Part shown: positions 53,658-63,623 of the stretch, in pieces
How positions within the stretch are numbered: position 1 is the stretch's first letter
How the letters are laid out: the number at the start of each line of letters is the position of its first letter
Assembly (NCBI GenBank): GCA_913774355.1
Contig: CAJYGB010000016.1
Span: 124,001-188,000, forward strand
From: an uncultured Chryseobacterium sp.
GTDB lineage: Bacteria > Bacteroidota > Bacteroidia > Flavobacteriales > Weeksellaceae
Direction: 5' to 3'
Length of the DNA: 64,000 bases
Program-made: the position numbers and the translations under genes
Notes under the pieces: generated by a model
What the model saw: only the letters and a program-made list of their open reading frames with translations
What the model was told of the DNA's origin: nothing
The model's database searches: none

Positions 53658-55040
53658 TTATGAATTTTTCTTTTTTACTTTGGCCTTTACCTTTTTCACT
53701 TCATCCTTAATGAAAGGATATTTCTTCTGCATATCCGTTACCAATGAAGGATCCAGTTCCAATGCTTTCTGAAGTGATGCAATACCTTTTTCCTGATCTT
53801 TAAGGTTGAGGTAGCAGTTACTGAGCTGATAGAATAATTCTGCCCTGTTATGCGCTTTCACGGCCTTTTGCAGCAGTATTACCGCTTCTTCATATTCTCC
53901 CAACAGCATTAAGACTTCCGAATAGGCGTACCAGTTGTAGAACCTTGTCGGTTCCGCATCCACCAGCTTCTTCAGGCAGGAAAGACTTTCCTCAAACTTT
54001 CCGGAATCGATAAACAGAAAGGCCAGTCTTTTCTGGTAATCCAGATTGTTTTCATTCAGGTGCGTTGCTTCTTTTGCAAAATGCAGGGCTTCCGTCATTC
54101 CGCCCATTTCTTCATAGATGTAGGACTGTTCCATCATCGCCAGGTAAAACTGAGGGTCTTCCCTGAGCGATTTCTGAAAGGCGTTAAGGGCCACAATCGG
54201 CTGTTTTAAGGCTTTATAGCATAGCCCGATCTTGTAAAAAGTAAATGCTTTGGTATATTCCAGCTCAAGCATTTCCTCGTAAATTTCAATAGCTTTTTTG
54301 TACTGTCCTAAAGCTTCATAACATGCCGCTTTATTGGCATACACTCCAACCGAACTGGAATTGATGGCCAACAGATAATCATATCCTTTAATCGCTTCTT
54401 CGTAATTTTTCCGGTTGAAGTAAAACTGTCCGTACTCGAACCAGGCTATTTCGGAATAGGCAAATTCATCAAGATACTCATTAAGAAAGGCAATCGCTTC
54501 ATCACTCTTATTCAGGTCCGCAAAGCACACCATACAGTTTTCCAGGGAATATTCGTCCGTAGGATCTTCTTTGAGTGCTTTTCTGTAATGTTTAAGGGCG
54601 TTAAAAGGGTCTCCCAGATTCACATATTCATCTGCAATAAAATTGTGAAGGAAATTTTCTTCTTCTCTCAATTCTAATGCTTTCTTGCAAATTTCAATAG
54701 ATTTCTTGGGGTTTCCCAGATTCGAATAATACTTCGCATAACACACCAGGAAATCGGTGTTTTCCATAGAAGAGCCCTTCAGCTCGTCAATCAGTTCTTT
54801 CGAAGTATTATAATCTTCCCATTCCAGCAGGATTTCAAGCTTTTTAATCTTGATATCCAGAGAATTGGGATGGAGCTTCAGTCCGTAATTAACCGCTACA
54901 TCGGCATAATTAAAATCTCCCAGCTCCAGATAATAAACAATAATGTCTTCCAGTTCTTCGGTATCGAAGTAGAACTCATCATGGTTATCCATCATTTCTT
55001 CGAACTTCTTCACAAGTTCATTTCCAAAATACTCTTCCAA
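53658..55040 (-). CDS. Tetratricopeptide repeat protein
   Basis: 460 residues. No signal peptide. About ten TPR units fill most of the protein (for example NPKKSIEICKKALELREEE, GDPFNALKHYRKALKEDPT, GQYKKAIEIYEEMLELEYTK), with a basic C-terminal tail (KVKAKVKKK). A scaffold for protein interaction in the cytoplasm; partner unknown. Confidence 0.92.
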   Translation of the reverse strand: MEEYFGNELVKKFEEMMDNHDEFYFDTEELEDIIVYYLELGDFNYADVAVNYGLKLHPNSLDIKIKKLEILLEWEDYNTSKELIDELKGSSMENTDFLVCYAKYYSNLGNPKKSIEICKKALELREEENFLHNFIADEYVNLGDPFNALKHYRKALKEDPTDEYSLENCMVCFADLNKSDEAIAFLNEYLDEFAYSEIAWFEYGQFYFNRKNYEEAIKGYDYLLAINSSSVGVYANKAACYEALGQYKKAIEIYEEMLELEYTKAFTFYKIGLCYKALKQPIVALNAFQKSLREDPQFYLAMMEQSYIYEEMGGMTEALHFAKEATHLNENNLDYQKRLAFLFIDSGKFEESLSCLKKLVDAEPTRFYNWYAYSEVLMLLGEYEEAVILLQKAVKAHNRAELFYQLSNCYLNLKDQEKGIASLQKALELDPSLVTDMQKKYPFIKDEVKKVKAKVKKKNS

Positions 55041-55380
55041 TACTTGTATCCTTAGTCAATCAATGTCTGAATATGCTTACAAACCTCGACAAACTTTTTT
55101 AAATTAATTATTACTTCTGAAATTTAAGATTCAAAATGTATGCAAAGTTGCGAAATTTTTTCGACATTCCTCTTCGTAAATTTCTATTTTAAAGATAGTA
55201 AAAAGAAGATTATCTGCAAACCGTTGTGGATAAAAAGAGGGGAATTATCAATAATTTAACGTTTTGATAAAGGTTGATTATTACAGTGGTTAAAACCGTT
55301 TGAAAATGTTGTCTTGAATAATTTTAAACCCTTTTGAAATAAAAAGGACGGAACCAAAGTCCCGCCCCAACTTTATTTTA
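55041..55380. other. Intergenic region upstream of the TPR gene
   Basis: No gene is seen. It carries the glmM terminator near 55345-55372 (GGACGGAAC with GTCCCGCCC through G-U pairs, then a T-run on the minus strand) and about 270 bp of AT-rich DNA in front of the TPR gene, where its promoter must be. Confidence 0.5.
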
Positions 55381-56763
55381 TTAGATCAGACTTCTGATCT
55401 TTGCAATGATCTCGTCTCCCAACCGATCCGCCTCTTCCTGTGATTTAGCCTCTGTATAAATCCTGATAATCGGTTCCGTATTGGATTTTCTGAGATGCAC
55501 CCAGTTATTTTCAAAATCTATTTTTACCCCGTCCACAGTAGATACTTCTTCATTCTGATATTCTTTTTCCATTTGGGACAAAATATCGTCCACATTGATT
55601 TCCGGAGTAAGCTCGATTTTCTTTTTGCCCATGAAATAGGCAGGATAACCCGCTCTCAGTTCGGAAACCGTTTTATTTTCTTTCGCCAGATGTGTTAAAA
55701 ACAAAGCGACACCCACCAAAGAATCCCTTCCGTAATGCAGATCCGGATAAATGATTCCTCCGTTCCCTTCACCACCGATCACAGCATTTTTTTCCTTCAT
55801 TAAGGTGACTACATTTACTTCTCCTACTGCACTTGCAAAATATCCGGAGTTGTGATCCCTGGCCACATCCCTTAAGGCACGGCTTGAAGAAAGGTTGGAA
55901 ACAGCCACTCCGTTTTTATGTTTCAGCAGATAATCCGCAACGGCAACCAAGGTATATTCTTCCCCGAACATCTCTCCTTTTTCATCGATCAGAGCCAATC
56001 TGTCCACATCCGGATCGACAACGATTCCGAAATCCGCCCCCTCTTTTTTCACCAGTTCACAGATATCGCCCAGATGTTCTTTCAGCGGTTCCGGATTATG
56101 TGGGAAATGGCCTGTTGGCTCACAGTATAATTTTACGGTTTCGCAGCCCAGCTTATCCAGCAGCATCGGAATGGCAATTCCGCCTGTAGAATTTACGGCA
56201 TCCAAAACCACTTTGAATTTCTTTGCTTTAATGGCTTCCACATCCACCATCGGGAGATCTAAAATCTGTTGGATATGGATATCGAAAGCATCATCCCTGG
56301 TTTCATATTTTCCCAGATTATCCACTTCTGCGTAATTGAAATCTTCGCTTTCCGCCAAAGCCAATACTTCCGCACCGTTTTCGCCACTGATGAATTCGCC
56401 TTTATCGTTCAATAATTTCAGGGCATTCCACTGTTTCGGGTTGTGGGAAGCGGTAAGGATGATTCCGCCATCCGCTTTCAGTTCGGGAACCATAATCTCC
56501 ACCGTAGGCGTTGTCGAAAGTCCTAAATCCACCACATGGATTCCCAGGCCCTGCAACGTTGCTGATACCAATGAAGAAACCATCTGTCCTGAGATTCTCG
56601 CGTCCCTTCCGATCACCAGGGTCAGGTCTTTTTTATTTTTATTGTTCTGCAGCCAGGTTCCGAATGCCGAAGCAAATTTTACCACATCCAGCGGCGTAAG
56701 ATTATCGTTCACTTTGCCGCCGATCGTTCCGCGGATCCCTGAAATACTTTTTATTAATGACAT
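55381..56763 (-). CDS. glmM: Phosphoglucosamine mutase-type phosphohexomutase
   Basis: 460 residues. Catalytic Ser106 is in TASHNPKQWNAL, the Mg site is DPDVDRLAL, the sugar loop GEGNGGIIYPD, and the phosphate loop RKSNTEPIIRIY. GlmM converts glucosamine-6-phosphate to glucosamine-1-phosphate for UDP-GlcNAc; the Bacteroidota enzymes may also handle glucose or mannose phosphates, so the substrate is likely but not proven. A TAATTTTG -7 box is at 56853-56846. Confidence 0.88.
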   Translation of the reverse strand: MSLIKSISGIRGTIGGKVNDNLTPLDVVKFASAFGTWLQNNKNKKDLTLVIGRDARISGQMVSSLVSATLQGLGIHVVDLGLSTTPTVEIMVPELKADGGIILTASHNPKQWNALKLLNDKGEFISGENGAEVLALAESEDFNYAEVDNLGKYETRDDAFDIHIQQILDLPMVDVEAIKAKKFKVVLDAVNSTGGIAIPMLLDKLGCETVKLYCEPTGHFPHNPEPLKEHLGDICELVKKEGADFGIVVDPDVDRLALIDEKGEMFGEEYTLVAVADYLLKHKNGVAVSNLSSSRALRDVARDHNSGYFASAVGEVNVVTLMKEKNAVIGGEGNGGIIYPDLHYGRDSLVGVALFLTHLAKENKTVSELRAGYPAYFMGKKKIELTPEINVDDILSQMEKEYQNEEVSTVDGVKIDFENNWVHLRKSNTEPIIRIYTEAKSQEEADRLGDEIIAKIRSLI

Positions 56764-56911
56764 TTTAATGTTTTATTTATTCTTTTAATAATAAACTTCT
56801 TAGTATATACCATTTTCCTGATATCGGAAAGATGATATTTACGTACAAAATTACAAATAAAACCCCGGATTAATATCAGAAATAAAGCATTCAATTGATT
56901 ACCAAATGAAA

Positions 56912-56932
56912 AGCCGCATAGAAGCGGCTAAA
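56912..56932 (-). terminator. Terminator of the feo operon
   Basis: The stem AGCCGC/GCGGCT (56912-56917 with 56924-56929), T-rich on the minus strand afterward. Confidence 0.65.
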
Positions 56933-56955
56933 ATATTTTTATAAGTTGTTTAAAG

Positions 56956-57108
56956 CTAAGAACACCCGCAATCCTTATCGCAGCCGTTTCTTTTGGAGCT
57001 GAACTTTTTCGGTGCGAAATTCTTCCTGAGAATCCTGATTAGGGAATAGCAGGCGAATGCAACGACGAGTAAAACAATGATGTATTGTAAGAGTAATGAA
57101 GGATCCAT
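56956..57108 (-). CDS. FeoB-associated Cys-rich membrane protein
   Basis: 50 residues from ATG 57108, overlapping the feoB stop by one base (TAATG). One membrane helix (LLLQYIIVLLVVAFACYSLI) is followed by a basic stretch and a Cys tail NGCDKDCGCS. This is the small FeoB-associated protein type (FeoC-like position), thought to help the Feo iron channel. Too short to be found easily; its coupling to feoB supports it. Confidence 0.85.
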   Translation of the reverse strand: MDPSLLLQYIIVLLVVAFACYSLIRILRKNFAPKKFSSKRNGCDKDCGCS

Positions 57109-59144
57109 TATTTTAAAATCTGGTACGCTATCATAGACACAAAATATGCCAAACCGGTCATCATCGCTACCTGCAAGCCGGTCCATTTCCAGCTTTTGGT
57201 TTCTCTGTAGACTACTGCCAGCGTGGAAATACACTGCATGGCAAATGCATAAAATAAAAGCACGGAAACCCCTGTCGCAAAGCTGAATACTTTTTGGCCG
57301 TCCGGTTTTACATCCCGTCTCATTTTATCGATTACTTTCACTTCCGGTGCATCATCCTCAAGGCTGTATAAGGTAGACATTGTTCCTACAAATACTTCTC
57401 TTGCAACAAAGCTTGTCAGGATCCCGACTCCCATTTTCCAATCATAGCCCAAAGGTGCAATGACAGGCTCAATACCTTTTCCCATTTTGGCCAGGTATGA
57501 ATGATCCAGCTTTACATTGGTCGCCACAAACTGTTCCGGGTTCTGTTTCGGTCCAAAATAGCTCAGGAACCAGATGATGATACTGACGATGAAAATAATT
57601 TTTCCCGCCCCGGTAATAAATTCCCAGACCTTTCCCAGCACCATTCTGAAATCGTAGGCAAAAAGCGGTTTTTTATAGGTCGGCAGGTCCATTACCAGAT
57701 AGGTCTTGCCTTTGTTTTTAATAAATCTTTTAAGAACGGCCGCAGAAAATAAGGCTACTAAAAAACCCAAAAGGTACATCCCCATCAGCACCAGGGCTTT
57801 GTATTTTATGCCTAAAAAAGAACCGTCCGAAATAATCAGCCCGATAATGATGCTGTATACCGGGAGCCTTGCAGAGCATGTCATGAAAGGCGTTACGAGA
57901 ATTGTGAGCAACCTTTCTTTCAGATTTTCGATATTCCGGGTAGAAATGACCGCCGGAATGGCACAGGCTGTTCCCGAAACCAACGGAACGATACTTTTCC
58001 CGTTCAGCCCGAAAGGCCGCAACAGACGGTCCATCAGGAACACCACCCTGGCCATATAGCCTGAGTCTTCCAGAAGATACAGAAAGTACAACAAAATTCC
58101 GATCTGCGGCGCGAAGACCACGATTCCACCGATCCCCGGGACAATCCCGTTAGACACCAGTGAATTGATAGGACCTTCCGGTAAATGCCCGGATGTAAAG
58201 GCAGCCAGCCATGAAAAAAAGCTGTCGATCCAGTTCATCGGATATTCCGCAAGAAAGAAAACGCTTTGGAAAATCACCAGCAGAATCATCAGGAAAACAA
58301 CATATCCCCAGAATTTATGAACCAGAACCTTATCCAGTTTTTCCGTTAATAATTCTTTGAACTGAGGCTTTTTAGAGATTACATCTGCTAAAATTTTATC
58401 AATGTTCTGATATCTCCTTACAGTTTCCTGGACCTGAAGCCTTTTCGGCACCATGCTTTTAGAATCCGGTTCGTCGATCAGTCCGACAATCGATTCTATT
58501 TTCCCCAGGTCTGCCCCCATGGACAGGCTCATCCAGGCCTTGTATTCATTATCGAAACCATTATGGGAAATAACTTTAAGGATAAAATTCTTGTGTTCGC
58601 TCGGCGTTTCAAAAGAAATCTGTTCTGATTTTACAAATTCGTTATGATATACCGCTTCTTTAAGATCATCGATTCCGACCTGCTCTTTGGCATTGGTCTG
58701 AATAATCTTTATCCCTAAAGATTCGGATAATTTCTGAATATCGAGGGTAATGCCCCTTCTTTCTGCCTGGTCGATCTGGTTCACTACCAGTACCACCGGA
58801 ATCCCAAGGTCCTGAATCTGCTGAAAAAGAAGCAACCCTCTTTTTAGACTTAATGCTTCAAGGATATAAACGACGCCGGCATAGTTGTTCTGCTCGTCGA
58901 TCAGGAATTTTGAAAAAATAGCCTCGTCTTCGGAACTCGGATAAATGCTGTAAGAACCCGGCAGGTCGATAATCTCGACTTCTTCATTTCTGTAAGTATA
59001 TGTTCCTGAATGACTGGCTACGGTAACCCCGGCATAATTTCCGGTCTTCTGTTTCTTGTTGCTTAAAGCATTGAAAACCGTCGACTTTCCCACATTCGGG
59101 TTTCCAACCAAAAGCACCTGTTTTTTCTGACTGTCCTGCATCAA
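57108..59144 (-). CDS. feoB: Ferrous iron transporter FeoB
   Basis: 678 residues. N-terminal GTPase with GNPNVGKS (G1), DLPGSYSIYP (G3) and VNQID (G4), then a helical linker and the membrane domain with two Gate motifs (LPVYSIIIGLIIS region; FVGTMSTLYSLEDDA). Main importer of Fe2+ across the inner membrane. Shorter than the 773-residue E. coli protein but complete. Operon with feoA (overlap 4 bp) and the small Cys protein. Confidence 0.95.
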   Translation of the reverse strand: MMQDSQKKQVLLVGNPNVGKSTVFNALSNKKQKTGNYAGVTVASHSGTYTYRNEEVEIIDLPGSYSIYPSSEDEAIFSKFLIDEQNNYAGVVYILEALSLKRGLLLFQQIQDLGIPVVLVVNQIDQAERRGITLDIQKLSESLGIKIIQTNAKEQVGIDDLKEAVYHNEFVKSEQISFETPSEHKNFILKVISHNGFDNEYKAWMSLSMGADLGKIESIVGLIDEPDSKSMVPKRLQVQETVRRYQNIDKILADVISKKPQFKELLTEKLDKVLVHKFWGYVVFLMILLVIFQSVFFLAEYPMNWIDSFFSWLAAFTSGHLPEGPINSLVSNGIVPGIGGIVVFAPQIGILLYFLYLLEDSGYMARVVFLMDRLLRPFGLNGKSIVPLVSGTACAIPAVISTRNIENLKERLLTILVTPFMTCSARLPVYSIIIGLIISDGSFLGIKYKALVLMGMYLLGFLVALFSAAVLKRFIKNKGKTYLVMDLPTYKKPLFAYDFRMVLGKVWEFITGAGKIIFIVSIIIWFLSYFGPKQNPEQFVATNVKLDHSYLAKMGKGIEPVIAPLGYDWKMGVGILTSFVAREVFVGTMSTLYSLEDDAPEVKVIDKMRRDVKPDGQKVFSFATGVSVLLFYAFAMQCISTLAVVYRETKSWKWTGLQVAMMTGLAYFVSMIAYQILK

Positions 59145-59395
59145 TTCAATTCTTCAACAATAATATATTCTCCTTCTTCTTCACGAAGGGCAATACGGCT
59201 TTTTTCATCACCGAATTCCACATACATCGGCCCGCTGAAGGGTGCCTGGTACAAAATTCTGAAAGAGGTTTCGGGAAGAAGCCCCATTTCGATGATTTTG
59301 TTGGGCATCTTCAGGCTATCGTTGTCATACCCCAATATCTTTCCCATCTTATTTTTGGGAAATCCGCTCAACTTATGTAAACCTCTATCTTTCAA
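59141..59395 (-). CDS. feoA: FeoA domain protein
   Basis: 84 residues, an SH3-like FeoA domain (KMPNKIIEMGLLPETSFRIL ... SGPMYVEFGDEKSRIAL). It binds FeoB and regulates iron uptake. Its start overlaps nothing upstream; a -7 box and a palindromic operator lie directly before it. Confidence 0.92.
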   Translation of the reverse strand: MKDRGLHKLSGFPKNKMGKILGYDNDSLKMPNKIIEMGLLPETSFRILYQAPFSGPMYVEFGDEKSRIALREEEGEYIIVEELN

Positions 59396-59415
59396 AGCCA
59401 GGATTTTTGTATCTG

Positions 59416-59447
59416 CAAATATACGCTATTTAAATTTAATCTAAATA
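59416..59447 (-). promoter_or_regulatory. feoA promoter with candidate iron box
   Basis: A -7 box TATATTTG (59423-59416) is directly preceded by a 21-bp palindrome (59427-59447; TATTTAGATT-A-AATTTAAATA on the minus strand, one mismatch). The TTTAGATT-type half-sites resemble the Fur/DtxR-like iron boxes seen upstream of iron genes in Bacteroidota. An iron-responsive repressor is expected to bind here. Confidence 0.65.
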
Positions 59448-59465
59448 ACGTTGTGCCATGAAAAA

Positions 59466-59501
59466 AATCAACCCAAATGCATGAAAACATTTGGGTTGAT
59501 T
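59466..59501 (-). terminator. Terminator of the GLPGLI gene
   Basis: A perfect 14-bp stem (AATCAACCCAAATG and complement, 59466-59479 with 59488-59501), followed by a T-run on the minus strand. Confidence 0.85.
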
Positions 59502-59527
59502 CAAATATAGTTTAGTAAATATGAATG

Positions 59528-60436
59528 TTACTTTTTCTTTTTTCCGGAATCCTGCTGGCTGAGCTCTATCGGATTATCGTTGGCGTTAAAGAAGTCCTTG
59601 TACATTTTCTCCTGCTTCTTCATCATATCACCGATCGTCCCATCCATTCCCGGAATCGATCTGGACATGATTTCCTGCGTCATCATTGGTCTTGCCGAAG
59701 CCAGAGGATCTTTTTTGAAATCGTTAAACGTTTTCTCGAATTTCTCTCTCGGCATTTCCGTTACTTTTGTTCCTACGTTGGACATTTTTTCCATGTTTGT
59801 AAGTTCTTCCCAATTCGGAACTTTTTTATTTCCCTGAAGTACCCATGAATAGTTCTTGTCCTGATCCTCAATTTTTACAATCAGCCCCGGAAGTCCTGAG
59901 AATTTGTACGGCCCATCCTGAAAAGGAAGCTCTGTACTGAACCAGGCAGTCCATGTTCTGCCACCAAATTCGGTTGTTGCTTTCTGGGCATTATAAGCGC
60001 CGATCTTGGCTTTTTCATTGGAAATTTTCCAGTTGAATTTTACATTTTCATTATAACCGATATTCATAGGGGTAAAACCGTTTGCGATTCTTTCGATATA
60101 CTCAATTTTCATATCAGGATACGTTTTTACGATCTTTTCTGAAAATTTAGGCATTTTAAAAGATTTGGAAAGGTCTTTGAAAACCCCGGACTTTTGCATA
60201 GCCTCGATCTGAACTTTAAGAATAGAGTCCTGGCTAATGGCTGTATAATCTCTGTAAATGGATCTGTCTTTAACAATATCCAAAGCCATGATTACTTTTT
60301 CTATTTTGGCAGAATCTTTTTTCGGCTTAAAGCTAAGTTCATAGAAAAACCGGTTCGCCGTTTCTTTGGAATCGCTGTTCTGAGCACTTGCGAATGCAAA
60401 AATCGCAATCAGGAATATTGAAAATAGTTTTTTCAT
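59528..60436 (-). CDS. GLPGLI family protein
   Basis: 302 residues. Signal peptide KLFSIFLIAIFAFASAQ, and the family motif KFSGLPGLIVKIED (about 185). Long helical C-terminus. GLPGLI proteins are exported Bacteroidota proteins of unknown function and usually sit next to a TonB-type receptor, as here (the receptor gene lies 199 bp upstream). Confidence 0.92.
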   Translation of the reverse strand: MKKLFSIFLIAIFAFASAQNSDSKETANRFFYELSFKPKKDSAKIEKVIMALDIVKDRSIYRDYTAISQDSILKVQIEAMQKSGVFKDLSKSFKMPKFSEKIVKTYPDMKIEYIERIANGFTPMNIGYNENVKFNWKISNEKAKIGAYNAQKATTEFGGRTWTAWFSTELPFQDGPYKFSGLPGLIVKIEDQDKNYSWVLQGNKKVPNWEELTNMEKMSNVGTKVTEMPREKFEKTFNDFKKDPLASARPMMTQEIMSRSIPGMDGTIGDMMKKQEKMYKDFFNANDNPIELSQQDSGKKKK

Positions 60437-60581
60437 TTTAATAAGACTGTTTATATCATTAGTTAACGCTTTGTAGTTTTTGTTACAGACTTTTTTGTTT
60501 TATTTTTTTATATTTTTTATATTAAATTGATTTACAATAATTTAAAACTATTAATACCGACTTTTATTGGATCGATAAATA

Positions 60582-60608
60582 AAAAAAGACTGTCCTTTTG
60601 TGACAGCC
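60582..60608 (-). terminator. Terminator of the outer-membrane receptor gene
   Basis: On the minus strand GGCTGTC pairs with GACAGTC (60608-60602 with 60594-60588, one G-U), followed by TTTTTTT. Confidence 0.75.
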
Positions 60609-60635
60609 TCTTTCTTAAAATATATTAAAATCTGC

Positions 60636-63344
60636 TTATTTAAAGTTGAATTTTACGGTGAACATGACCTGGCTCGGACGGAGCTGGATTCTGGTAAAAG
60701 AAGTACTTTGAGGGTTTATATTGTACGTTTCAAATACTCTTTTATTTGCAATATTCATCCATTTCACTTCAAAATCAATTTTCTTCTTAGCCCAGGTGAA
60801 CTGATAGGACAAATCATAGAATCCATTGTGATACTTTTGATCTGCCGCACTTGTATTAACTTGATCCCAATTAAATCCAATAGTATGGTTTTCAATTGGA
60901 TAAAAGAAAAGTGCTAAATTGTGATTATACCCATTTTGTGAATTCTTATTATTCAGCAATGGTGTTGCACTTTTACTTACCTGCTCGGTTACTGAAATAT
61001 TAAAATTATAATCTACACTCATCCAACTGAAATATGTATTGTTAATTTTAAATCCATATGACTGCGAATTGTTTCTGCTGGTATAGGCTGCTCCATTCTG
61101 ATAAGCATCCGATTTTGAGGTATTATTGCTATAGCTTACCGAAGCATTTGTCTTAAATTTTGGAAAATATTTCCCAACTTCAGCAGAATAATTATTGGTT
61201 AATGCGTGGTTTTCCTGTTCTAAATATCCCATAATCATCTGTCCGGATGTATTTCTTGTAGGCGATGATATCAAATTTCTTTTGACATCCGAATATCTGT
61301 AATTAATATTAAAGAATAAATTATTTAACGGGTTTCTGTACTCCAAACGGGATCCGGCAGACTTTGAATTGTTTTGCGGAATAGGATTATCTGCTGCCAT
61401 AGCAAAAAGATTTTCAGGCGAAGTCATTAAAAATCCTGAATATGCTGTATTAATCTCACCAAAATTATTATTAATATTAGCATTTACAGACGCTTTCCAG
61501 AAAGACGCAAAATTATATTGTGCAAAAACATTAGGCTCAAACGTAACTTTATTTACTTCTTTATTAACCAGTCGTGCAGGATCTTCTGCTTTTATATTAT
61601 TAGAGTTCACCGGAAGATTGGCATACAACAACCAAGAGTCGCTTTTGTAATTAATCCCGACACTTCCATATGGAACAGCGATCGTATAATCAAGATCATT
61701 ATAGTAATTCTGTCCGTACCCGTAATATGTTCCTTCCTGAAGATTTGTTAAAGCCGTATTCAGTTTAGTTGATTTAAAATTTAATCCGACTTCAGGTGTA
61801 AATGTCCAGCCTTTTGCAGAAAACCCTATATTGGCAGAATGATTTGCTTCAAAAGTTTTAAGCCTTAAATTCTGTCTCACCGTTTCTGCATATGGTCCCG
61901 CATTAAATCCGGGAATATCAAGATACGATCCGGGAGATACATCCAAAGTCTGACGGTCAGTTTGATAACTTACATAGGATAAAATATTCACCATTTTCTG
62001 CTTCCATGGAACAATGGTACTTAATGAGTTTTGAAAAGATGTAGTTGGAGATTCAATAGCTTCATCGGCATTTCGGGTTGAATTTACGACACTATTAACC
62101 GTTCTGTCGACAATACCCCTGTCAGCATTCCAATATTGTGAAAAGCTTGTGGTATTTTTAAAAAATCCCTTTTTAGCATTTTTAGTAAAAATTAATTCCC
62201 CCTTTGCTTTATCTGTATAAAAATTATTTAAAACATTCTTTATTACAGTTGATGCAGGCTGATTTGTCGTGGCAAAATAATCGGTTTTGCTATATGATTC
62301 CCTTTCTACCGCATTATTAGTATAATTTGCATTGGCTTTTAATTCCCATTCTTTTTTCTTATCGATATTGGTAAGGTAATTGGCGGATGCATAGTGCACA
62401 CTGTTCATCAGGTATCTTTTTATCGGAAGATTCGGGGTGCTTGCATTTTCCACATTCAGCCAGTCGTTTTGGGTAGCGTTGATCCTTCTTCCTTCAAACC
62501 TGTTCCCGAATGATAAAATATTCCCTTCATTTTCCACCTGCTCACCAACATTGTTGGTTTTGTAGTTAACGACCCATTGGCTTTTCTGCCCGAAAAACAT
62601 TGGGGTGAGCTTAACGTTCCACAGCAATGGACTTGCTCCGACACCGACTTCCCCTCTTCCCGTCATGGTAACGGAATTTTTAAGCTTGATGTTGATCGCA
62701 GCCTGATCGGAAGGCACTTTATCCTGCAGGATTTTTACCGGCTGGTGGTTTTCCAGAACTTCCACTTTCTGTACCGCGTCTTTCGGAAGCGAGTTGTTGA
62801 TTGTTCCGTATCCTCCTTCCATTAGATCTTTTCCGTTAACGTAAAATTTATTGATAGCATTTCCCTGGTAAAGAATCGTTCCGTCTGTATTCACTTCGAT
62901 GCCCGGCATTTTTTTCAGAACGTCCGCGAGGGTCCTGTCGCTTTTGCTGTCGAAAGCTTTAAGGTCGTATGAAATGGTATCTCCCCTTGCAGTAACCATT
63001 TTGGTTTTAAGTTTTACTTCTTTGATTTCCGTGGCTTCTGACTCCATTTTAAAGTTCAGGGTCTGGTCGCTGTTGCTGATCTGCCGGGTTACGGACTTTT
63101 GGTTGAAAGCCTTTACTTTAAGATCTACGTTGGATTCCGCCGAAGTGAAGGTCACTTTATATTCCCCTTTCGAATTGGTGATTCCATAAGCAAGGATGGC
63201 ATCTTTTCCCGGCTCTTCCACCGTTACGCTGGCGCTTGGGATCCCAACCCCGTCTTCATCCGTGATCTTTCCCGAAACCGTTTTCTGTGCAAAAGCGATT
63301 ACAGAGAAAAAAATCATCAGAAATAAAGAAATTTTCGATTTCAT
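60636..63344 (-). CDS. TonB-dependent-receptor-like outer membrane beta-barrel protein
   Basis: 902 residues. Signal peptide (SKISLFLMIFFSVIAFAQ), a CarboxypepD regulatory-like domain (about 20-100, VSGKITDEDGVGIPSASVTV), a plug-like domain (DVLKKMPGIEVNTDGTILYQ, GYGTINNSLPKDAVQKVEVL) and a long C-terminal beta-barrel ending MFTVKFNFK. It belongs to the outer-membrane beta-barrel/TonB receptor family of Bacteroidota; the ligand is unknown. Paired with the GLPGLI gene downstream. Confidence 0.92.
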   Translation of the reverse strand: MKSKISLFLMIFFSVIAFAQKTVSGKITDEDGVGIPSASVTVEEPGKDAILAYGITNSKGEYKVTFTSAESNVDLKVKAFNQKSVTRQISNSDQTLNFKMESEATEIKEVKLKTKMVTARGDTISYDLKAFDSKSDRTLADVLKKMPGIEVNTDGTILYQGNAINKFYVNGKDLMEGGYGTINNSLPKDAVQKVEVLENHQPVKILQDKVPSDQAAINIKLKNSVTMTGRGEVGVGASPLLWNVKLTPMFFGQKSQWVVNYKTNNVGEQVENEGNILSFGNRFEGRRINATQNDWLNVENASTPNLPIKRYLMNSVHYASANYLTNIDKKKEWELKANANYTNNAVERESYSKTDYFATTNQPASTVIKNVLNNFYTDKAKGELIFTKNAKKGFFKNTTSFSQYWNADRGIVDRTVNSVVNSTRNADEAIESPTTSFQNSLSTIVPWKQKMVNILSYVSYQTDRQTLDVSPGSYLDIPGFNAGPYAETVRQNLRLKTFEANHSANIGFSAKGWTFTPEVGLNFKSTKLNTALTNLQEGTYYGYGQNYYNDLDYTIAVPYGSVGINYKSDSWLLYANLPVNSNNIKAEDPARLVNKEVNKVTFEPNVFAQYNFASFWKASVNANINNNFGEINTAYSGFLMTSPENLFAMAADNPIPQNNSKSAGSRLEYRNPLNNLFFNINYRYSDVKRNLISSPTRNTSGQMIMGYLEQENHALTNNYSAEVGKYFPKFKTNASVSYSNNTSKSDAYQNGAAYTSRNNSQSYGFKINNTYFSWMSVDYNFNISVTEQVSKSATPLLNNKNSQNGYNHNLALFFYPIENHTIGFNWDQVNTSAADQKYHNGFYDLSYQFTWAKKKIDFEVKWMNIANKRVFETYNINPQSTSFTRIQLRPSQVMFTVKFNFK

Positions 63345-63436
63345 AATTTATTATTTGCTTATTAGTTAATAGTTCCTGCTTTTTGTTACACCCTTATAAA
63401 GATTGGATTAAAGACGAAAAGTTAAAGCATTATTTT

Positions 63437-63458
63437 TATCACTACAAAAATAGTGATA
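63437..63458. promoter_or_regulatory. Palindrome overlapping the receptor promoter
   Basis: TATCACTA (63437-63444), CAAAAA, TAGTGATA (63451-63458) is a perfect inverted repeat. On the minus strand it contains the -7 box TATTTTTG (63452-63445) of the receptor gene. It lies between that gene and the divergent XRE regulator gene, so the XRE protein is a plausible ligand. Confidence 0.6.
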
Positions 63459-63623
63459 TTAATTGTATTTGTGAGGAAAAATTTTCGCTTGTTTCATAAA
63501 AAAATGAAAATTTATCTCCACATTGAGAATTATTGGATCAATTAAGGGCATTCATAGAATTTTAAGGGTTTTGATTATTTATTTTTTGTTTAAATCTCTA
63601 CATTTATAGAAAAGAATATCACC

